Counted from the first letter of the stretch, positions 6,461 to 14,236 are shown. The stretch: DNA of 26,555 nucleotides from Nitrospirota bacterium (GCA_021789735.1 JAJYJB010000032.1:1-26555); one strand, 5' to 3'. The notes: generated by a model from the sequence alone, not told the origin. Numbers and translations are program-made.

Positions 6461-7516
6461 ATGGCATCTACCGCCCTGTCTCCTTCCCGGTTGAGCAAAA
6501 AAGAGGCCGTGAGGCTGCTTAAAAAAGGCGGCCTGCTTGAGCTTGGCCGTCTTGCTGACGGACAGAAAACAGCCCTTCATCCCGGCGAAACCGTAACGTT
6601 CGTCGTTGACAGGAACATCAATTACACCAATGTCTGCATAAACGAATGCCGGTTCTGCGCATTTTACAGGCGCGAGGGCGCTGCCGGCGCATATGTGCTT
6701 GGAAGGGATGAGCTTTTCGAAAAGATAAAAGAGACGATCGCCCTTGGCGGCACGCAGATACTGCTCCAGGGAGGGCTCAATCCCTCGCTCGGGATAAAAT
6801 TTCACATGAACATGCTCCGGGACATAAAAGAGAGCTTTCCCCGGATAAACATCCATGGCTACTCCCCGCCTGAGATATGCTATTTCGCAAAATGCTCCTC
6901 TCTCACCATAAGGGAGACACTGGGCCTCCTCAAGGACGCCGGGCTTGATTCAATTCCCGGAGGGGGCGCGGAGGTATTGTCCGACAGAGTGAGGGAGGCC
7001 ATCAGCCCTAAAAAGATACGCTCCTCGGAGTGGCTTTCCGTTATGAGGGAGGCGCACAGGCTTGGAATGAGGACGACCGCCACCATGATGTTTGGCTCGG
7101 TTGAGACGCCGGAGGACATAGCCTCCCACCTGGATGCCATAAGGGGGCTGCAGGAGGAAACGGGCGGCTTCACCGCCTTTATCCCATGGAGTTTTCAGCC
7201 GGGCAACACCGCTCTTAAAAAAACGGAGCCCGCCACGGCCGTCGATTATCTGAGGGTCCTTGCCGTCTCCCGCCTCTACCTGGACAACGTGCCCAATATC
7301 CAGGCCTCATGGGTCACACAGGGGCTCAAGATGGCGCAGGTGGCGCTCAGGTTCGGGGCCAATGATTTCGGCTCCACGATGATAGAGGAAAATGTGGTCG
7401 CCTCGGCGGGGGTGAGTTACAGCGTATCCATGGAGGACATCATAGAGGCCATAAAGACGGCGGGCTTCAGGCCCGCCCAGAGAGACACGAGATATAATAT
7501 ACTCAAATATTTTTAA
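6461..7516 (+). CDS. mqnC: MqnC, cyclic dehypoxanthinyl futalosine synthase
   Basis: Radical SAM enzyme that cyclises dehypoxanthine futalosine to the spiro intermediate on the way to 1,4-dihydroxy-6-naphthoate and menaquinone. The 351-residue product has NINYTNVC followed by C63 and C66, so the cluster motif is C59/C63/C66 (CINECRFC), then FCAFYR, ILLQGGLNP, HGYSPPEI, IPGGGAEVL and the IPWSFQPGNT signature that distinguishes MqnC from MqnE. AGGAGG at 6442-6447, inside the end of mqnE, is the likely ribosome binding site, 13 bases before the ATG. The 4-base spacing to mqnE indicates one operon. No defects are visible. Confidence 0.94.
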   Translation: MASTALSPSRLSKKEAVRLLKKGGLLELGRLADGQKTALHPGETVTFVVDRNINYTNVCINECRFCAFYRREGAAGAYVLGRDELFEKIKETIALGGTQILLQGGLNPSLGIKFHMNMLRDIKESFPRINIHGYSPPEICYFAKCSSLTIRETLGLLKDAGLDSIPGGGAEVLSDRVREAISPKKIRSSEWLSVMREAHRLGMRTTATMMFGSVETPEDIASHLDAIRGLQEETGGFTAFIPWSFQPGNTALKKTEPATAVDYLRVLAVSRLYLDNVPNIQASWVTQGLKMAQVALRFGANDFGSTMIEENVVASAGVSYSVSMEDIIEAIKTAGFRPAQRDTRYNILKYF

Positions 7517-7610
7517 TTTGATTTGATTTTCTCCAGCCGGTTTTTTGATTTTGATTTTGTTTTTTGGCTCCGGCCTGATCCAAAAAATTTAAGGAGGACA
7601 TGTTCCAGGG
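7517..7610. other. T-rich simple-sequence spacer
   Basis: The spacer between mqnC and the flavoprotein gene contains repeats of TTTTGA/TTTTG (for example TTTTTTGATTTTGATTTTG), flanked by CAGCCGG and CCGGCCTG, which could pair imperfectly. AAGGAGGA at 7591-7598 is the ribosome binding site for the next gene. No gene lies here. Confidence 0.5.
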
Positions 7611-8570
7611 ATGAATTCGGAACTCTTTGACGTGCTCATAGTTGGAGGCGGGCCCGCGGGTCTTACGGCGGCGCAGTACGCGGCCAGGGCCGGGCTTACC
7701 ACACTGGTCATAGATAAATCCCCCACCGCGGGCGCGCTTGGTTTTGCCACCAGGATAGAAAACTATCCCGGGGTAGAGGGCGTGATGACCGGCAAGGAAC
7801 TGCTGGACGTATTCAGGAGGCAGGCGGTCAACTTCGGGGCCAGATATGTGGAGGCCCAGGTGGTCGGCGTCAACATCACGGGAAACGTAAAGGAAGTCTT
7901 CACCATGGAGGGCGCTTACAGCGGGAAGACCATAATCATTGCGACCGGTTCGATGGGAAGGAAACCGGCCATAAAGGGAGAGGCGGAATTTCTTGGCCGC
8001 GGAGTGAGCTACTGCGCCATATGCGATGCCGCCTTCTTCAAGGGCAAAAAAGTCTGCGTGATCGGCGGCTCCGAGGAGGCGATAAAGGAAGCCGGAGTGC
8101 TTTTAAGGACCTGCGAGGAGGTCTACCTGATAAACCCGTCCCAGAAACTTTCAACAGAGGAGACGGACCACTCCGACCACCCCGTCCTTGGCGCAAAGAA
8201 CCTGAAGGTGCTGTCCGGCACCACGGTCACCTCCATCGAGGGCTCCGATACCGTCGAGCGGATAAGGACCATAGATGCCGACAAGCGGGAAAGTGAGATA
8301 GAGCTGTCAGGCGTGTTCGTTTACCTGCACGGCAGCAAGCCCATAGTGGACTTCCTGACCGAGACGCTGGAGCTTTCAGACAGCGATTGCGTGGTCACGA
8401 ACCGCATGATGGAGACATCCATACCAGGCGTGTACTCCGCGGGGGACGTCACCTGCGTAGAGGTGCGCCAGGTAGTGGTCGCCGCGGCAAACGGGGCGGT
8501 CGCGGCGCTTTCGGCCGAAAAGTTCATAACCCACAAAAGACACAGGAAATACGACTGGGGAAAGAAATAA
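7611..8570 (+). CDS. Thioredoxin-reductase-like flavoprotein without NADPH motif
   Basis: FAD-dependent disulfide reductase of the TrxB fold. The 319-residue product has the N-terminal FAD motif GGGPAG, the redox-active pair C135/C138 in CAICD (the same numbers as E. coli TrxB), and the C-terminal SAGDVT flavin-binding segment. In the nucleotide domain the usual GGGxSA is changed to GGSEEA (152-157), and the HRRxxxR motif that binds the NADPH 2'-phosphate is replaced by NPSQKLS (175-181). It therefore probably does not use NADPH normally. Ferredoxin-dependent flavin thioredoxin reductases and related deep-branching forms are known to lack these residues. AAGGAGGA lies 12 bases upstream of the ATG. 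It converges with the DUF2267 gene. Its partner thioredoxin is not in the window. Confidence 0.87.
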   Translation: MNSELFDVLIVGGGPAGLTAAQYAARAGLTTLVIDKSPTAGALGFATRIENYPGVEGVMTGKELLDVFRRQAVNFGARYVEAQVVGVNITGNVKEVFTMEGAYSGKTIIIATGSMGRKPAIKGEAEFLGRGVSYCAICDAAFFKGKKVCVIGGSEEAIKEAGVLLRTCEEVYLINPSQKLSTEETDHSDHPVLGAKNLKVLSGTTVTSIEGSDTVERIRTIDADKRESEIELSGVFVYLHGSKPIVDFLTETLELSDSDCVVTNRMMETSIPGVYSAGDVTCVEVRQVVVAAANGAVAALSAEKFITHKRHRKYDWGKK

Positions 8571-8587
8571 ACATTTTTTACATTTTT

Positions 8588-8989
8588 TCACTTGCTTGAA
8601 AGCGCAAGCTCCCTGCTCCGCATGAGGAAATCCGCGTAATCGGCGGGCAGATGGGAAAATATCTCCTCCGTTTGCCTGGACGGCAGGTTTTCCTGGAGCA
8701 CGCCCAGCACCGCCTCCGCGTGATGCTCCGCCGCGGCGTACGTCACGCCTTCATGCTCCGCCACCATATCAAGGAATTCATCCAGGCTAAATATCTCGTG
8801 CTCCTTCTCATGCCTTGCCGAAAGCTCCAGACCGGGCGGAAGACTGCGCCATAGCCGGCCGGCCTTCTCCGCCGTGAGCCTCCTGGCCAGTATCACAAGC
8901 ACCGCGCGCACGGCCCTTTCAGCCAGACTCTCTGAATCGAAATGCCCCACCCACTGGACCCTCTGGACAAACTGCTTGTGCGTCATCAT
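8588..8989 (-). CDS. DUF2267 protein, copy A
   Basis: A 133-residue soluble, all-helical-looking protein of the DUF2267 family, whose function is not established. It shows the two-fold repeat typical of the family: an N-terminal half (VQWVGHF, then an A-rich helix with RAVLVILARRL and the LWRSLPPGL turn) and a second half (FSLDEFLDMVAEHEG, AEAVLGVLQENLP, FSHLPADYADFL). No signal peptide or membrane segment is visible. The paralogue ending at 10060 shares the VQxxGHF start, and the two flank the TPR gene. A weak G-rich stretch precedes the two consecutive ATG codons at the start; either could be used. Confidence 0.8.
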   Translation of the reverse strand: MMTHKQFVQRVQWVGHFDSESLAERAVRAVLVILARRLTAEKAGRLWRSLPPGLELSARHEKEHEIFSLDEFLDMVAEHEGVTYAAAEHHAEAVLGVLQENLPSRQTEEIFSHLPADYADFLMRSRELALSSK

Positions 8990-9126
8990 ACCTGCACCCC
9001 TTGGCCTTGTTTTTTTATTTTTTCGTTTTTTCCCGTTCCTGCCTAAAGTCTAGCAGAGATACCGGCTTGAAAAAAGACGGCGGTTTCCGGGATAAAAAGC
9101 CGCCTGCAGGGGCCGCTTCCGTCTCC

Positions 9127-9154
9127 TTGACAGCGCACTTTCTTGAATTAATAT
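9127..9154 (+). promoter_or_regulatory. Candidate promoter of the TPR gene
   Basis: Perfect TTGACA (9127-9132) is followed after 16 bases by TAATAT (9149-9154). Transcription would start near 9161, so the palindromic repeat would be part of a leader of roughly 218 bases. Confidence 0.35.
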
Positions 9155-9225
9155 TTAATCAGAAAGAATGAGTTACACTGCAGCAAGCCGCAGTTATCGA
9201 ATTTTCAAAAAGAAGGCCAAGGATT

Positions 9226-9285
9226 CCCCTCACCCCAAAAAAACCATCTCCCATTGGGAGAGGGAGCGAAGCGGAGAGTGAGGGG
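9226..9285 (-). repeat. Palindromic interspersed repeat, copy 1
   Basis: A 60-base imperfect palindrome runs from CCCCTCACCCC to AGTGAGGGG, with a central hairpin TCTCCCATTGGGAGA. Its reverse complement aligns end to end with the 60-base element at 15727-15786, sharing the outer CCCCTCAC/GTGAGG arms, the GCTTCGCT block and the inner CCCTCTCC/GGGAGA stem. It resembles REP or small MITE-like elements. It is not a CRISPR repeat: each locus has a single unit. Confidence 0.75.
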
Positions 9286-9378
9286 ATGTTTACAAGATTA
9301 AAGATGTTCGTTAAAAAATAAAAATCCAAAATCAAAACCTGCGAAAAAACATAAAATTTCAAGGAGGAAACAGTCACC

Positions 9379-9963
9379 ATGCCCAAAAAAACGCTTGACG
9401 CCGCTGCAGCCTTCCAGGAAGGGCAGTTGCTTTTTATCGAAAAGAAGATAAAAGAGAGCATAGAGGCGTTCACGAACGCGCTTGAGGCGGGCTCCGACCC
9501 GTTCATGACGTATCTGAGCCGTGGCTCCGCATATTTGCAGATGAAAGAGACGGACCATGCCATAAACGATTTCAGCAAGGCGATCGAGGCCAACAGGAAA
9601 AGCGCAAGGCCGCACTATTACCGCGGAATGGCGTACATGGTAAAAAGCGACTATGGCAAAGCGGCAGAAGATCTGTCCAGGGCGCTTGAGCTGGACCCTA
9701 AACTACGTGCGGCCAGGTTCGCCAGGGCGATCGCCTACGCGCGTTCAGGGAAAATGGATGAGGCCTCAAGCGATCTCAAGGACACCATCCCTGAGATGGA
9801 GGCCGGACTGGAAAAGTTCGCCGACAGCTACGGGATAGTGAAGACGGAGATGTGGAAGGTGATGTCCCAGCTCACGGGGGAGGCCGCGGAGGCTGAGGCG
9901 CCAGGCCTTGAACTGACACCGGAGGAAGTGGAAACCCTCAAGAAATGGCTCCTGGAAGGATAA
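9379..9963 (+). CDS. Tetratricopeptide repeat protein
   Basis: A 194-residue soluble protein with at least three consecutive TPR units (about residues 8-41, 42-75 and 76-109, with cores such as YLSRGSAYLQMKETDHAINDF and YYRGMAYMVKSDYGKAAEDL) and a degenerate fourth. These form a helical scaffold for protein binding. The C-terminal part is acidic, ending LTPEEVETLKKWLLEG. No signal peptide or membrane segment is present. AAGGAGG at 9361-9367 precedes the ATG by 11 bases. It sits between two DUF2267 genes on the opposite strand, so a shared role is possible but unproven. Its partner is unknown. Confidence 0.85.
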   Translation: MPKKTLDAAAAFQEGQLLFIEKKIKESIEAFTNALEAGSDPFMTYLSRGSAYLQMKETDHAINDFSKAIEANRKSARPHYYRGMAYMVKSDYGKAAEDLSRALELDPKLRAARFARAIAYARSGKMDEASSDLKDTIPEMEAGLEKFADSYGIVKTEMWKVMSQLTGEAAEAEAPGLELTPEEVETLKKWLLEG

Positions 9964-10003
9964 ACAGGACGGGTCATTGCAATAAATGCAAGTAATGGTC
10001 TCT

Positions 10004-10046
10004 TTTGCGGCGGCCCCCCGTCCATTAACACCGGGGCCTCCGCAAA
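10004..10046. terminator. Hairpin between convergent TPR and DUF2267 genes
   Basis: Arms TTTGCGGCGGCCCC (10004-10017) and GGGGCCTCCGCAAA (10033-10046) pair over 14 positions with one mismatch and a 15-base loop. Its place between two convergent 3' ends suggests a bidirectional terminator. A true U-run is missing on both sides, so termination strength is uncertain. Confidence 0.5.
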
Positions 10047-10059
10047 GGCAAAAAAACAT

Positions 10060-10506
10060 CTATAGCCTGAAAGCCGCCTTTTGAAGGGAAAGCCCTTCCC
10101 TCTTGCCAAGCACCGCGCTTGCATCGAGGAATTTTCTGTATTCGGCGTCCAGGCCGGAGAACACCGCCTCCAAGACCTCCGTGGGCATGGCGTCCTGGAG
10201 GACCGCGAGCGCCGCTTCCGCATGGTGCATGGCTTCAGCGGGAGATACCCTTCCGGAAGAGGTGGCGCTCATCTTTTCTGCTACCCGGTTAAAAAACTCC
10301 TGCAGCCCGAAGGTCTCATGCCCGGAAGCCGAAGACATGGCGGACGCGATCTCTTTTGGCATCTGGGAGGCCATTTTTTTCGCTATCTCCCGTCCAACTC
10401 TCACAGCCAGCGCAAATGATACGGCAAGGACAGCCTTTTCAGCGTCTTCGGCAGACCCGAAATGGCCGATCTTCTGAACGTGGGCAAGCACCTGGGAATA
10501 TTTCAT
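10060..10506 (-). CDS. DUF2267 protein, copy B
   Basis: A 148-residue DUF2267-family protein of unknown function and a paralogue of the gene at 8588-8989. It repeats the same layout: VQKIGHF near the N-terminus, a helix rich in alanine (EKAVLAVSFALAVRV), then FGLQEFFNRVAEKM, AEAALAVLQDAMP and VFSGLDAEYRKFL. Compared with copy A it has a longer middle linker and a C-terminal tail (KREGLSLQKAAFRL). AAGGAGAGG lies just before the ATG on the minus strand, a good ribosome binding site. It is downstream of larB on the same strand, but a 110-base gap suggests its own expression. Confidence 0.8.
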   Translation of the reverse strand: MKYSQVLAHVQKIGHFGSAEDAEKAVLAVSFALAVRVGREIAKKMASQMPKEIASAMSSASGHETFGLQEFFNRVAEKMSATSSGRVSPAEAMHHAEAALAVLQDAMPTEVLEAVFSGLDAEYRKFLDASAVLGKREGLSLQKAAFRL

Positions 10507-10616
10507 ATCGCCTCTCCTTTTTGATTAGATGCTATCAGAGAAACCGCTCGCGGTACAGCGGACGGCGGGCAAAAGGCGATGGCCGATTTTTGTTTTTGTT
10601 TTTTTTGAGATATGTT

Positions 10617-11426
10617 CTAATGCGCCATGGAGTTGATTTTGTGCGCCAGGCAGCCGGCCCCGAAGCCGTTGTCTATATTCATCACGGCGATTCCTGGCAC
10701 GCAGGAGTTAAGCATGGCCAGGAGGGCGGCAAAACCGCCAAGGCTTGCCCCGTAGCCAACGGAAGTGGGCACCGCTATGACGGGCTTGTCCGTCAGTCCG
10801 CCCACAACGGAAGGCAGCGCCCCTTCCATCCCGGCAACCACTATTATGCACCTGGCCAGGCCGATAGCGTCCCTGTTTCCCAGCAGGCGGTGGAGCCCGG
10901 CAACGCCCACGTCATACAGGGTTTCCACCCTGCTGCCCAGAAATGAGGCGGTAAGGGCGGCCTCCTCGGCCACGGGGATGTCCGAGGTCCCAGCGGAGAC
11001 TACGAGCACCCTGCCCTTCCTTCCGCCCGTCCCCCCGGCCATTATGATGCCGGAGCGCTCATGATAAACGGCCCCCTTTATCCCAAGCCTTTCGTAGACT
11101 TCCGGGGAGGCCTTGGTTATAAGGAATTTTTTTGATCTTTTGTGCATGGCCAGGGCAACCCTGGCAACGTCATCCGCGCGTTTCCCGCTTGCCAGAATGA
11201 CCTCCGGAATGCCCTGAAGGCTGGCGCGGTGATGGTCCACCTTGGCCACTTCCACTTCTTCATATAGGTGGTCCTTGAGATGGTTGAAGACGTCAAGGGC
11301 AGACATCTGCCCCTTGCCAAGCCCCCGGATAATATCTTCCAGCCCGCTTTTTCCCCTCTTTTGTCCCTTGCGGGGCCCGGATGCCTGCTTTTGTTTTTTT
11401 TGACCGGCCTTATTCGCCAAACTCAT
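10617..11426 (-). CDS. larB: LarB, nickel-pincer cofactor biosynthesis
   Basis: PurE-like carboxylase/hydrolase that acts on nicotinic acid adenine dinucleotide to make pyridinium-3,5-biscarboxylic acid mononucleotide, the first step towards the nickel-pincer nucleotide of lactate racemase-type enzymes. The start at 11426 (MSLANKAG) gives 269 residues; a longer frame would run far into gpsA. The core shows VDHHRASLQGIPEVI, SAGTSDIPVAEEA, VVAGMEGALPSVVGGL, PTSVGYGA and NIDNGFGAG. C242 in NSCVPG lies where the catalytic Cys of LarB is expected. A basic, low-complexity N-terminal extension (about 5-32) precedes the domain. It overlaps gpsA by 17 bases. larC and larE are not in the window. Confidence 0.88.
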   Translation of the reverse strand: MSLANKAGQKKQKQASGPRKGQKRGKSGLEDIIRGLGKGQMSALDVFNHLKDHLYEEVEVAKVDHHRASLQGIPEVILASGKRADDVARVALAMHKRSKKFLITKASPEVYERLGIKGAVYHERSGIIMAGGTGGRKGRVLVVSAGTSDIPVAEEAALTASFLGSRVETLYDVGVAGLHRLLGNRDAIGLARCIIVVAGMEGALPSVVGGLTDKPVIAVPTSVGYGASLGGFAALLAMLNSCVPGIAVMNIDNGFGAGCLAHKINSMAH

Positions 11427-12408
11427 GCTTGAGCGAGCGGCCCATGAGCTCTTCCACCGCCCTGACCGGAGACTGGCCGTCAAAGACCACGTTATAGACC
11501 TGCCTTGCTATGGGCATCTCCACCCGGTGCCTGCCGGCCAACTCGACGACGGATTTGGATGTTGCAACGCCCTCCGCGATGGTCCTGTTCGCGGCGGATA
11601 TCTGCCCGGCCGAATAACCGGCGGCAAGTTTTTGCCCGAATGTATAGTTCCTCGAAAGGCTCGCCGTGCAGGTGAGCACCAGGTCCCCCATGCCGCTCAA
11701 TCCGAAGAACGTCCGCTCCATGGCTCCCATCGCCAGGCCAAGCCTCTTCATCTCGGCAAGCCCCCGCGTAATGAGCGCGGCCCTGGCGTTGTTCCCAAGC
11801 TCCAGGCCGTCCGAGATGCCGGCCGCTATGGCCACCACGTTTTTAAGCGCGCCGCCCATCTCCACCCCCGTCACGTCCCCGTGTGTGTAGACCCTGAAAT
11901 AGTTCGTGTTCAAAAGCTCCTGGAGAAGGAGCGCCTCGGTCCTGTCATTTGCCGCAAGGGTCACGGCGGTGGGCTTCCTCTCCATGACCTCCTTTGCGAA
12001 GCTCGGCCCGGAGAGCACCGCCGCATCTCTGCCGGTAAGCTCCTTGAGTATCTCCGAGGGCCTTTTGAGCGTGGTGTTCTCGATCCCCTTGGACGCGCTT
12101 ATCAGAGAGACTTTTTTGCCCGACAGTATACGCCCGGCATGGCCAAAAACGGACCTTATATGCTGCGTGGGCACAACGTTGATGACGTACCTCGCTCCCT
12201 CGAGCACCTCTTCCAGGCTGGAGGACGCTTTTATGTTCTGGGGCAGCTCAACCCCTGGCAGGTAGATGCTGTTTATCCTCGTCCTATTGATATCGAGCGC
12301 AAGGTCCTCCTCGCGCACCCACAGGGAAACATCGAGGTCCTTGCCGGCAAGGAGCGCCGCTATGGTAGTGCCCCAGCTGCCGGCCCCGATTACCGCGCTA
12401 TAGCTCAT
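11410..12408 (-). CDS. gpsA: GpsA, glycerol-3-phosphate dehydrogenase [NAD(P)+]
   Basis: Cytoplasmic enzyme that reduces dihydroxyacetone phosphate to sn-glycerol-3-phosphate for phospholipid synthesis. The 332-residue product has the Rossmann motif GAGSWGT (8-14), the SASKGIE and GPSFAKEV segments (GPSFA 134-138), the catalytic-type Lys K189 in GGALKNV, and the C-terminal domain signatures NNARAALITRGLAEM and LSGMGDLVLTCT. Length is normal and no key residue is missing. It starts 11 bases inside the end of gltX and ends 17 bases inside larB, so the three genes are very probably co-transcribed and translationally coupled. Confidence 0.95.
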   Translation of the reverse strand: MSYSAVIGAGSWGTTIAALLAGKDLDVSLWVREEDLALDINRTRINSIYLPGVELPQNIKASSSLEEVLEGARYVINVVPTQHIRSVFGHAGRILSGKKVSLISASKGIENTTLKRPSEILKELTGRDAAVLSGPSFAKEVMERKPTAVTLAANDRTEALLLQELLNTNYFRVYTHGDVTGVEMGGALKNVVAIAAGISDGLELGNNARAALITRGLAEMKRLGLAMGAMERTFFGLSGMGDLVLTCTASLSRNYTFGQKLAAGYSAGQISAANRTIAEGVATSKSVVELAGRHRVEMPIARQVYNVVFDGQSPVRAVEELMGRSLKHEFGE

Positions 12409-13819
12409 ATCCCGCGAGCTTCATGGCTTTTTCAAGGCGCTTAAGGGCGCGCTCCTTCCCGATTATCTCAAGCACATCGAAGATGCCAGGGCTTACCGTC
12501 CCGCCCGTAACGGCCACCCTCACGGGCTGGGCCACCTTGGCCAGCTTTGTGTTGCGCCTGGCAACGATCTCCTGGAACACCTTTTCAAGCGCATCGTGGG
12601 TAAACTCGCCGAGGGCGGAAAGCCCGTCTCTCACGTCCACAAGGTAATCGAGCGTATCCCTGTTCAGGAACTTCTCCCTGGCCTGCGGGTCTATCTCCAC
12701 CGTCTCAAGCAGGTAAAAGGCCATCGAGTCGGCTATCTGGACCAGCGTTTTGGAACGTTCCACCAGACTTGCCACAGCCTTCACGAGCCACTGCCTGTCT
12801 ACGCTTTCGGGGTCTTTTACAAGGCCCCTTGCCACCAGAAATGGCATTACAAGCCCGGCGAGCTCTTCAGGCGGGGTCTTTCTAATGTATTCCCCGTTCA
12901 GCCAGAGAAGCTTTTCGGGATTGAAGACAGCCGCCGACTTTCCGATGTGCTCCAGGCTGAACTGGGCCTTAAGCTCCTCCCTGGTGAATATCTCCTGGTC
13001 TCCAGAAGACCAGCCGAGCCTGGCCAGATAATTTATGAGCGCGTCCGGCAGGTAACCCATTTCCCTGTATGCCATTACGGATGTGGCCCCGTGCCTCTTT
13101 GAGAGGCGGGCCTTGTCATGGCCCATTATCATGGGCAGGTGCGCGAACTTGGGCGTCTCGTACCCGAAAGCGTTATATATGTGGATCTGCTTGGGCGTGT
13201 TGTTCAAGTGGTCATCGCCGCGTATCACATGCGTTATCTTCATCTCGACATCGTCCACTACCACCACGAAATTATAAGTGGGCGTGCCGTCGGAGCGGGC
13301 GATTATGAAGTCGTCGAGCTGGCCGTTGTCGAAGGACACAGGCCCTCGGATAAGGTCGTTCACGACGGTCTGGCCGGTCTGGGGCATCTTGAACCTCACC
13401 GATGCGGCGCGCCCTGGCATGGGCTCCTTAAGGAGCCTGCACCGGCCGTCATACCTGGGGGGCCTGCCTTCCGCAAGCGCCCTTTGCCTGCGCTCCTCAA
13501 GCTCCTCAGGTGTGCAGTAGCAGTGATACGCTTTCCCCTCCGCAAGGAGCTTGTCCACGCATGACTTATAGACATCGAACCTGTCCGTCTGCCTGAAGGG
13601 CCCCTCGTCCCAGTCGAGGTTCAACCATTTCATGCCCTCCATGATGGACCCGATATACTCTTCCGTCGAACGGCTCCTGTCCGTGTCCTCTATCCTGAGC
13701 ACGAAAACTCCGCCTTCGTGCCTTGCGAAAAGCCAGTTAAAAAGGGCCGTCCTGGCGCCGCCTATGTGCAGATGCCCGGTCGGGCTCGGGGCAAACCTCA
13801 CTCTGACCAATTCGCCCAA
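12398..13819 (-). CDS. gltX: GltX, glutamyl-tRNA synthetase
   Basis: Class I aminoacyl-tRNA synthetase. The 473-residue product carries HIGG (18-21, the HIGH motif), ARLSKRH (237-243, the KMSKS motif) and a CYC...YDGRC zinc-type motif in the acceptor-binding region, followed by a helical anticodon-binding domain. The TTG at 13819 is chosen because AGGAGG lies 6 bases upstream; TTG 13810 or GTG 13801 are farther from it, and the longer upstream frame adds 40 residues with no homology. With gatA in the window, this may be a non-discriminating enzyme that also charges tRNA-Gln, with GatCAB correcting the product; the sequence alone cannot prove this. First gene of gltX-gpsA-larB. Confidence 0.95.
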   Translation of the reverse strand: MGELVRVRFAPSPTGHLHIGGARTALFNWLFARHEGGVFVLRIEDTDRSRSTEEYIGSIMEGMKWLNLDWDEGPFRQTDRFDVYKSCVDKLLAEGKAYHCYCTPEELEERRQRALAEGRPPRYDGRCRLLKEPMPGRAASVRFKMPQTGQTVVNDLIRGPVSFDNGQLDDFIIARSDGTPTYNFVVVVDDVEMKITHVIRGDDHLNNTPKQIHIYNAFGYETPKFAHLPMIMGHDKARLSKRHGATSVMAYREMGYLPDALINYLARLGWSSGDQEIFTREELKAQFSLEHIGKSAAVFNPEKLLWLNGEYIRKTPPEELAGLVMPFLVARGLVKDPESVDRQWLVKAVASLVERSKTLVQIADSMAFYLLETVEIDPQAREKFLNRDTLDYLVDVRDGLSALGEFTHDALEKVFQEIVARRNTKLAKVAQPVRVAVTGGTVSPGIFDVLEIIGKERALKRLEKAMKLAGYEL

Positions 13820-13825
13820 AAAAAA

Positions 13826-13831
13826 CCTCCT
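13826..13831 (-). promoter_or_regulatory. Ribosome binding site deciding the gltX start
   Basis: AGGAGG on the minus strand followed by eight T and then GGGC. The TTG formed at the end of the T run (13817-13819) is spaced 6 bases from it, which selects this codon as the start. Confidence 0.6.
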
Positions 13832-14236
13832 GTAACGGGAATTTAATCTAAATCGTAACGCAAGCTCAAAATATAGCAAAAAGAAGATGGATGCATCAAG
13901 TTTTGCGGCATTTCCGATAATTGTACAGTTTTTTGATCCATGCAAAAGGAGCCGGGGGTGAACATGGCTTGCTCATTCTCGCTGGGGGGCTCTGCCCCGC
14001 GCTCCGAGGATTTGCCGAATGAGATTTTACCGTAACCCCGCAAGGTCTCATTCGGCAAATAAGCCGCCGCCATGCCCACCCCGCCTCCTTTTAACCAGCG
14101 TTTTTGTAGATCTTTATAAAACTGTACCATTACCATATTTCCTAAAAAACGAAAGCAGCAAAAGACATTCTTTCAAGCTCAACGCTCTCTTTTATAAAAA
14201 GAAGAAGGATGGGATTTTTGGCAATCGCGGCTTTTT
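13832..14236. other. Intergenic stretch upstream of gltX
   Basis: About 400 bases without a convincing gene. It holds a perfect 14-base inverted repeat (14011-14059), the G/C block GGGGGGCTCTGCCCC, and small frames on both strands. These are a 23-codon plus-strand frame from 13964 and a minus-strand frame preceded by AAAGGAGG whose product starts MAAAYLPNETLRGYGK. None can be recognised. The stretch could be the remnant of a mobile element; a gltX promoter must lie here, but I cannot place it. Confidence 0.4.
14011..14059. repeat. Perfect 14-base inverted repeat
   Basis: TTTGCCGAATGAGA (14011-14024) and TCTCATTCGGCAAA (14046-14059) are exact reverse complements around a 21-base loop. The arms are neither followed by a T-run nor placed at a gene end, so this is more likely a structured RNA, an operator or a mobile-element relic than a terminator. 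Confidence 0.75.

Larger units (their letters stand above)
8990..9378. other. Divergent intergenic region (DUF2267 copy A / TPR gene)
   Basis: No gene is seen in about 390 bases. The region holds T-rich tracts near 9008-9035, a candidate promoter (9127-9154), a 60-base palindromic repeat (9226-9285), and an A-rich leader (9300-9360) ending in the AAGGAGG ribosome binding site of the TPR gene. Confidence 0.5.

Noticed and set aside
5371..6498. 375-codon open frame antisense to mqnE
   Set aside because: It mirrors mqnE, whose product has clear radical SAM motifs. The antisense translation has no recognisable domain and is explained by GC-rich third codon positions.
7600..7614. Four-codon upstream frame before the flavoprotein gene
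   Set aside because: Its ATG is too close to the GGAGG to be used well; the ATG at 7611 fits the family start.
9226..9285. CRISPR-like palindromic repeat
   Set aside because: One unit per locus with no spacers and no cas genes, so not a CRISPR array.
11425..12444. 339-codon open frame antisense to gpsA
   Set aside because: Shadow of a highly conserved gene; no ribosome binding site or domain.
13843..14136. 97-codon minus-strand frame upstream of gltX
   Set aside because: A purine-rich site precedes an internal ATG, but the product contains the inverted repeat, matches nothing I recognise and has no neighbour logic. Kept only as a possible relic.
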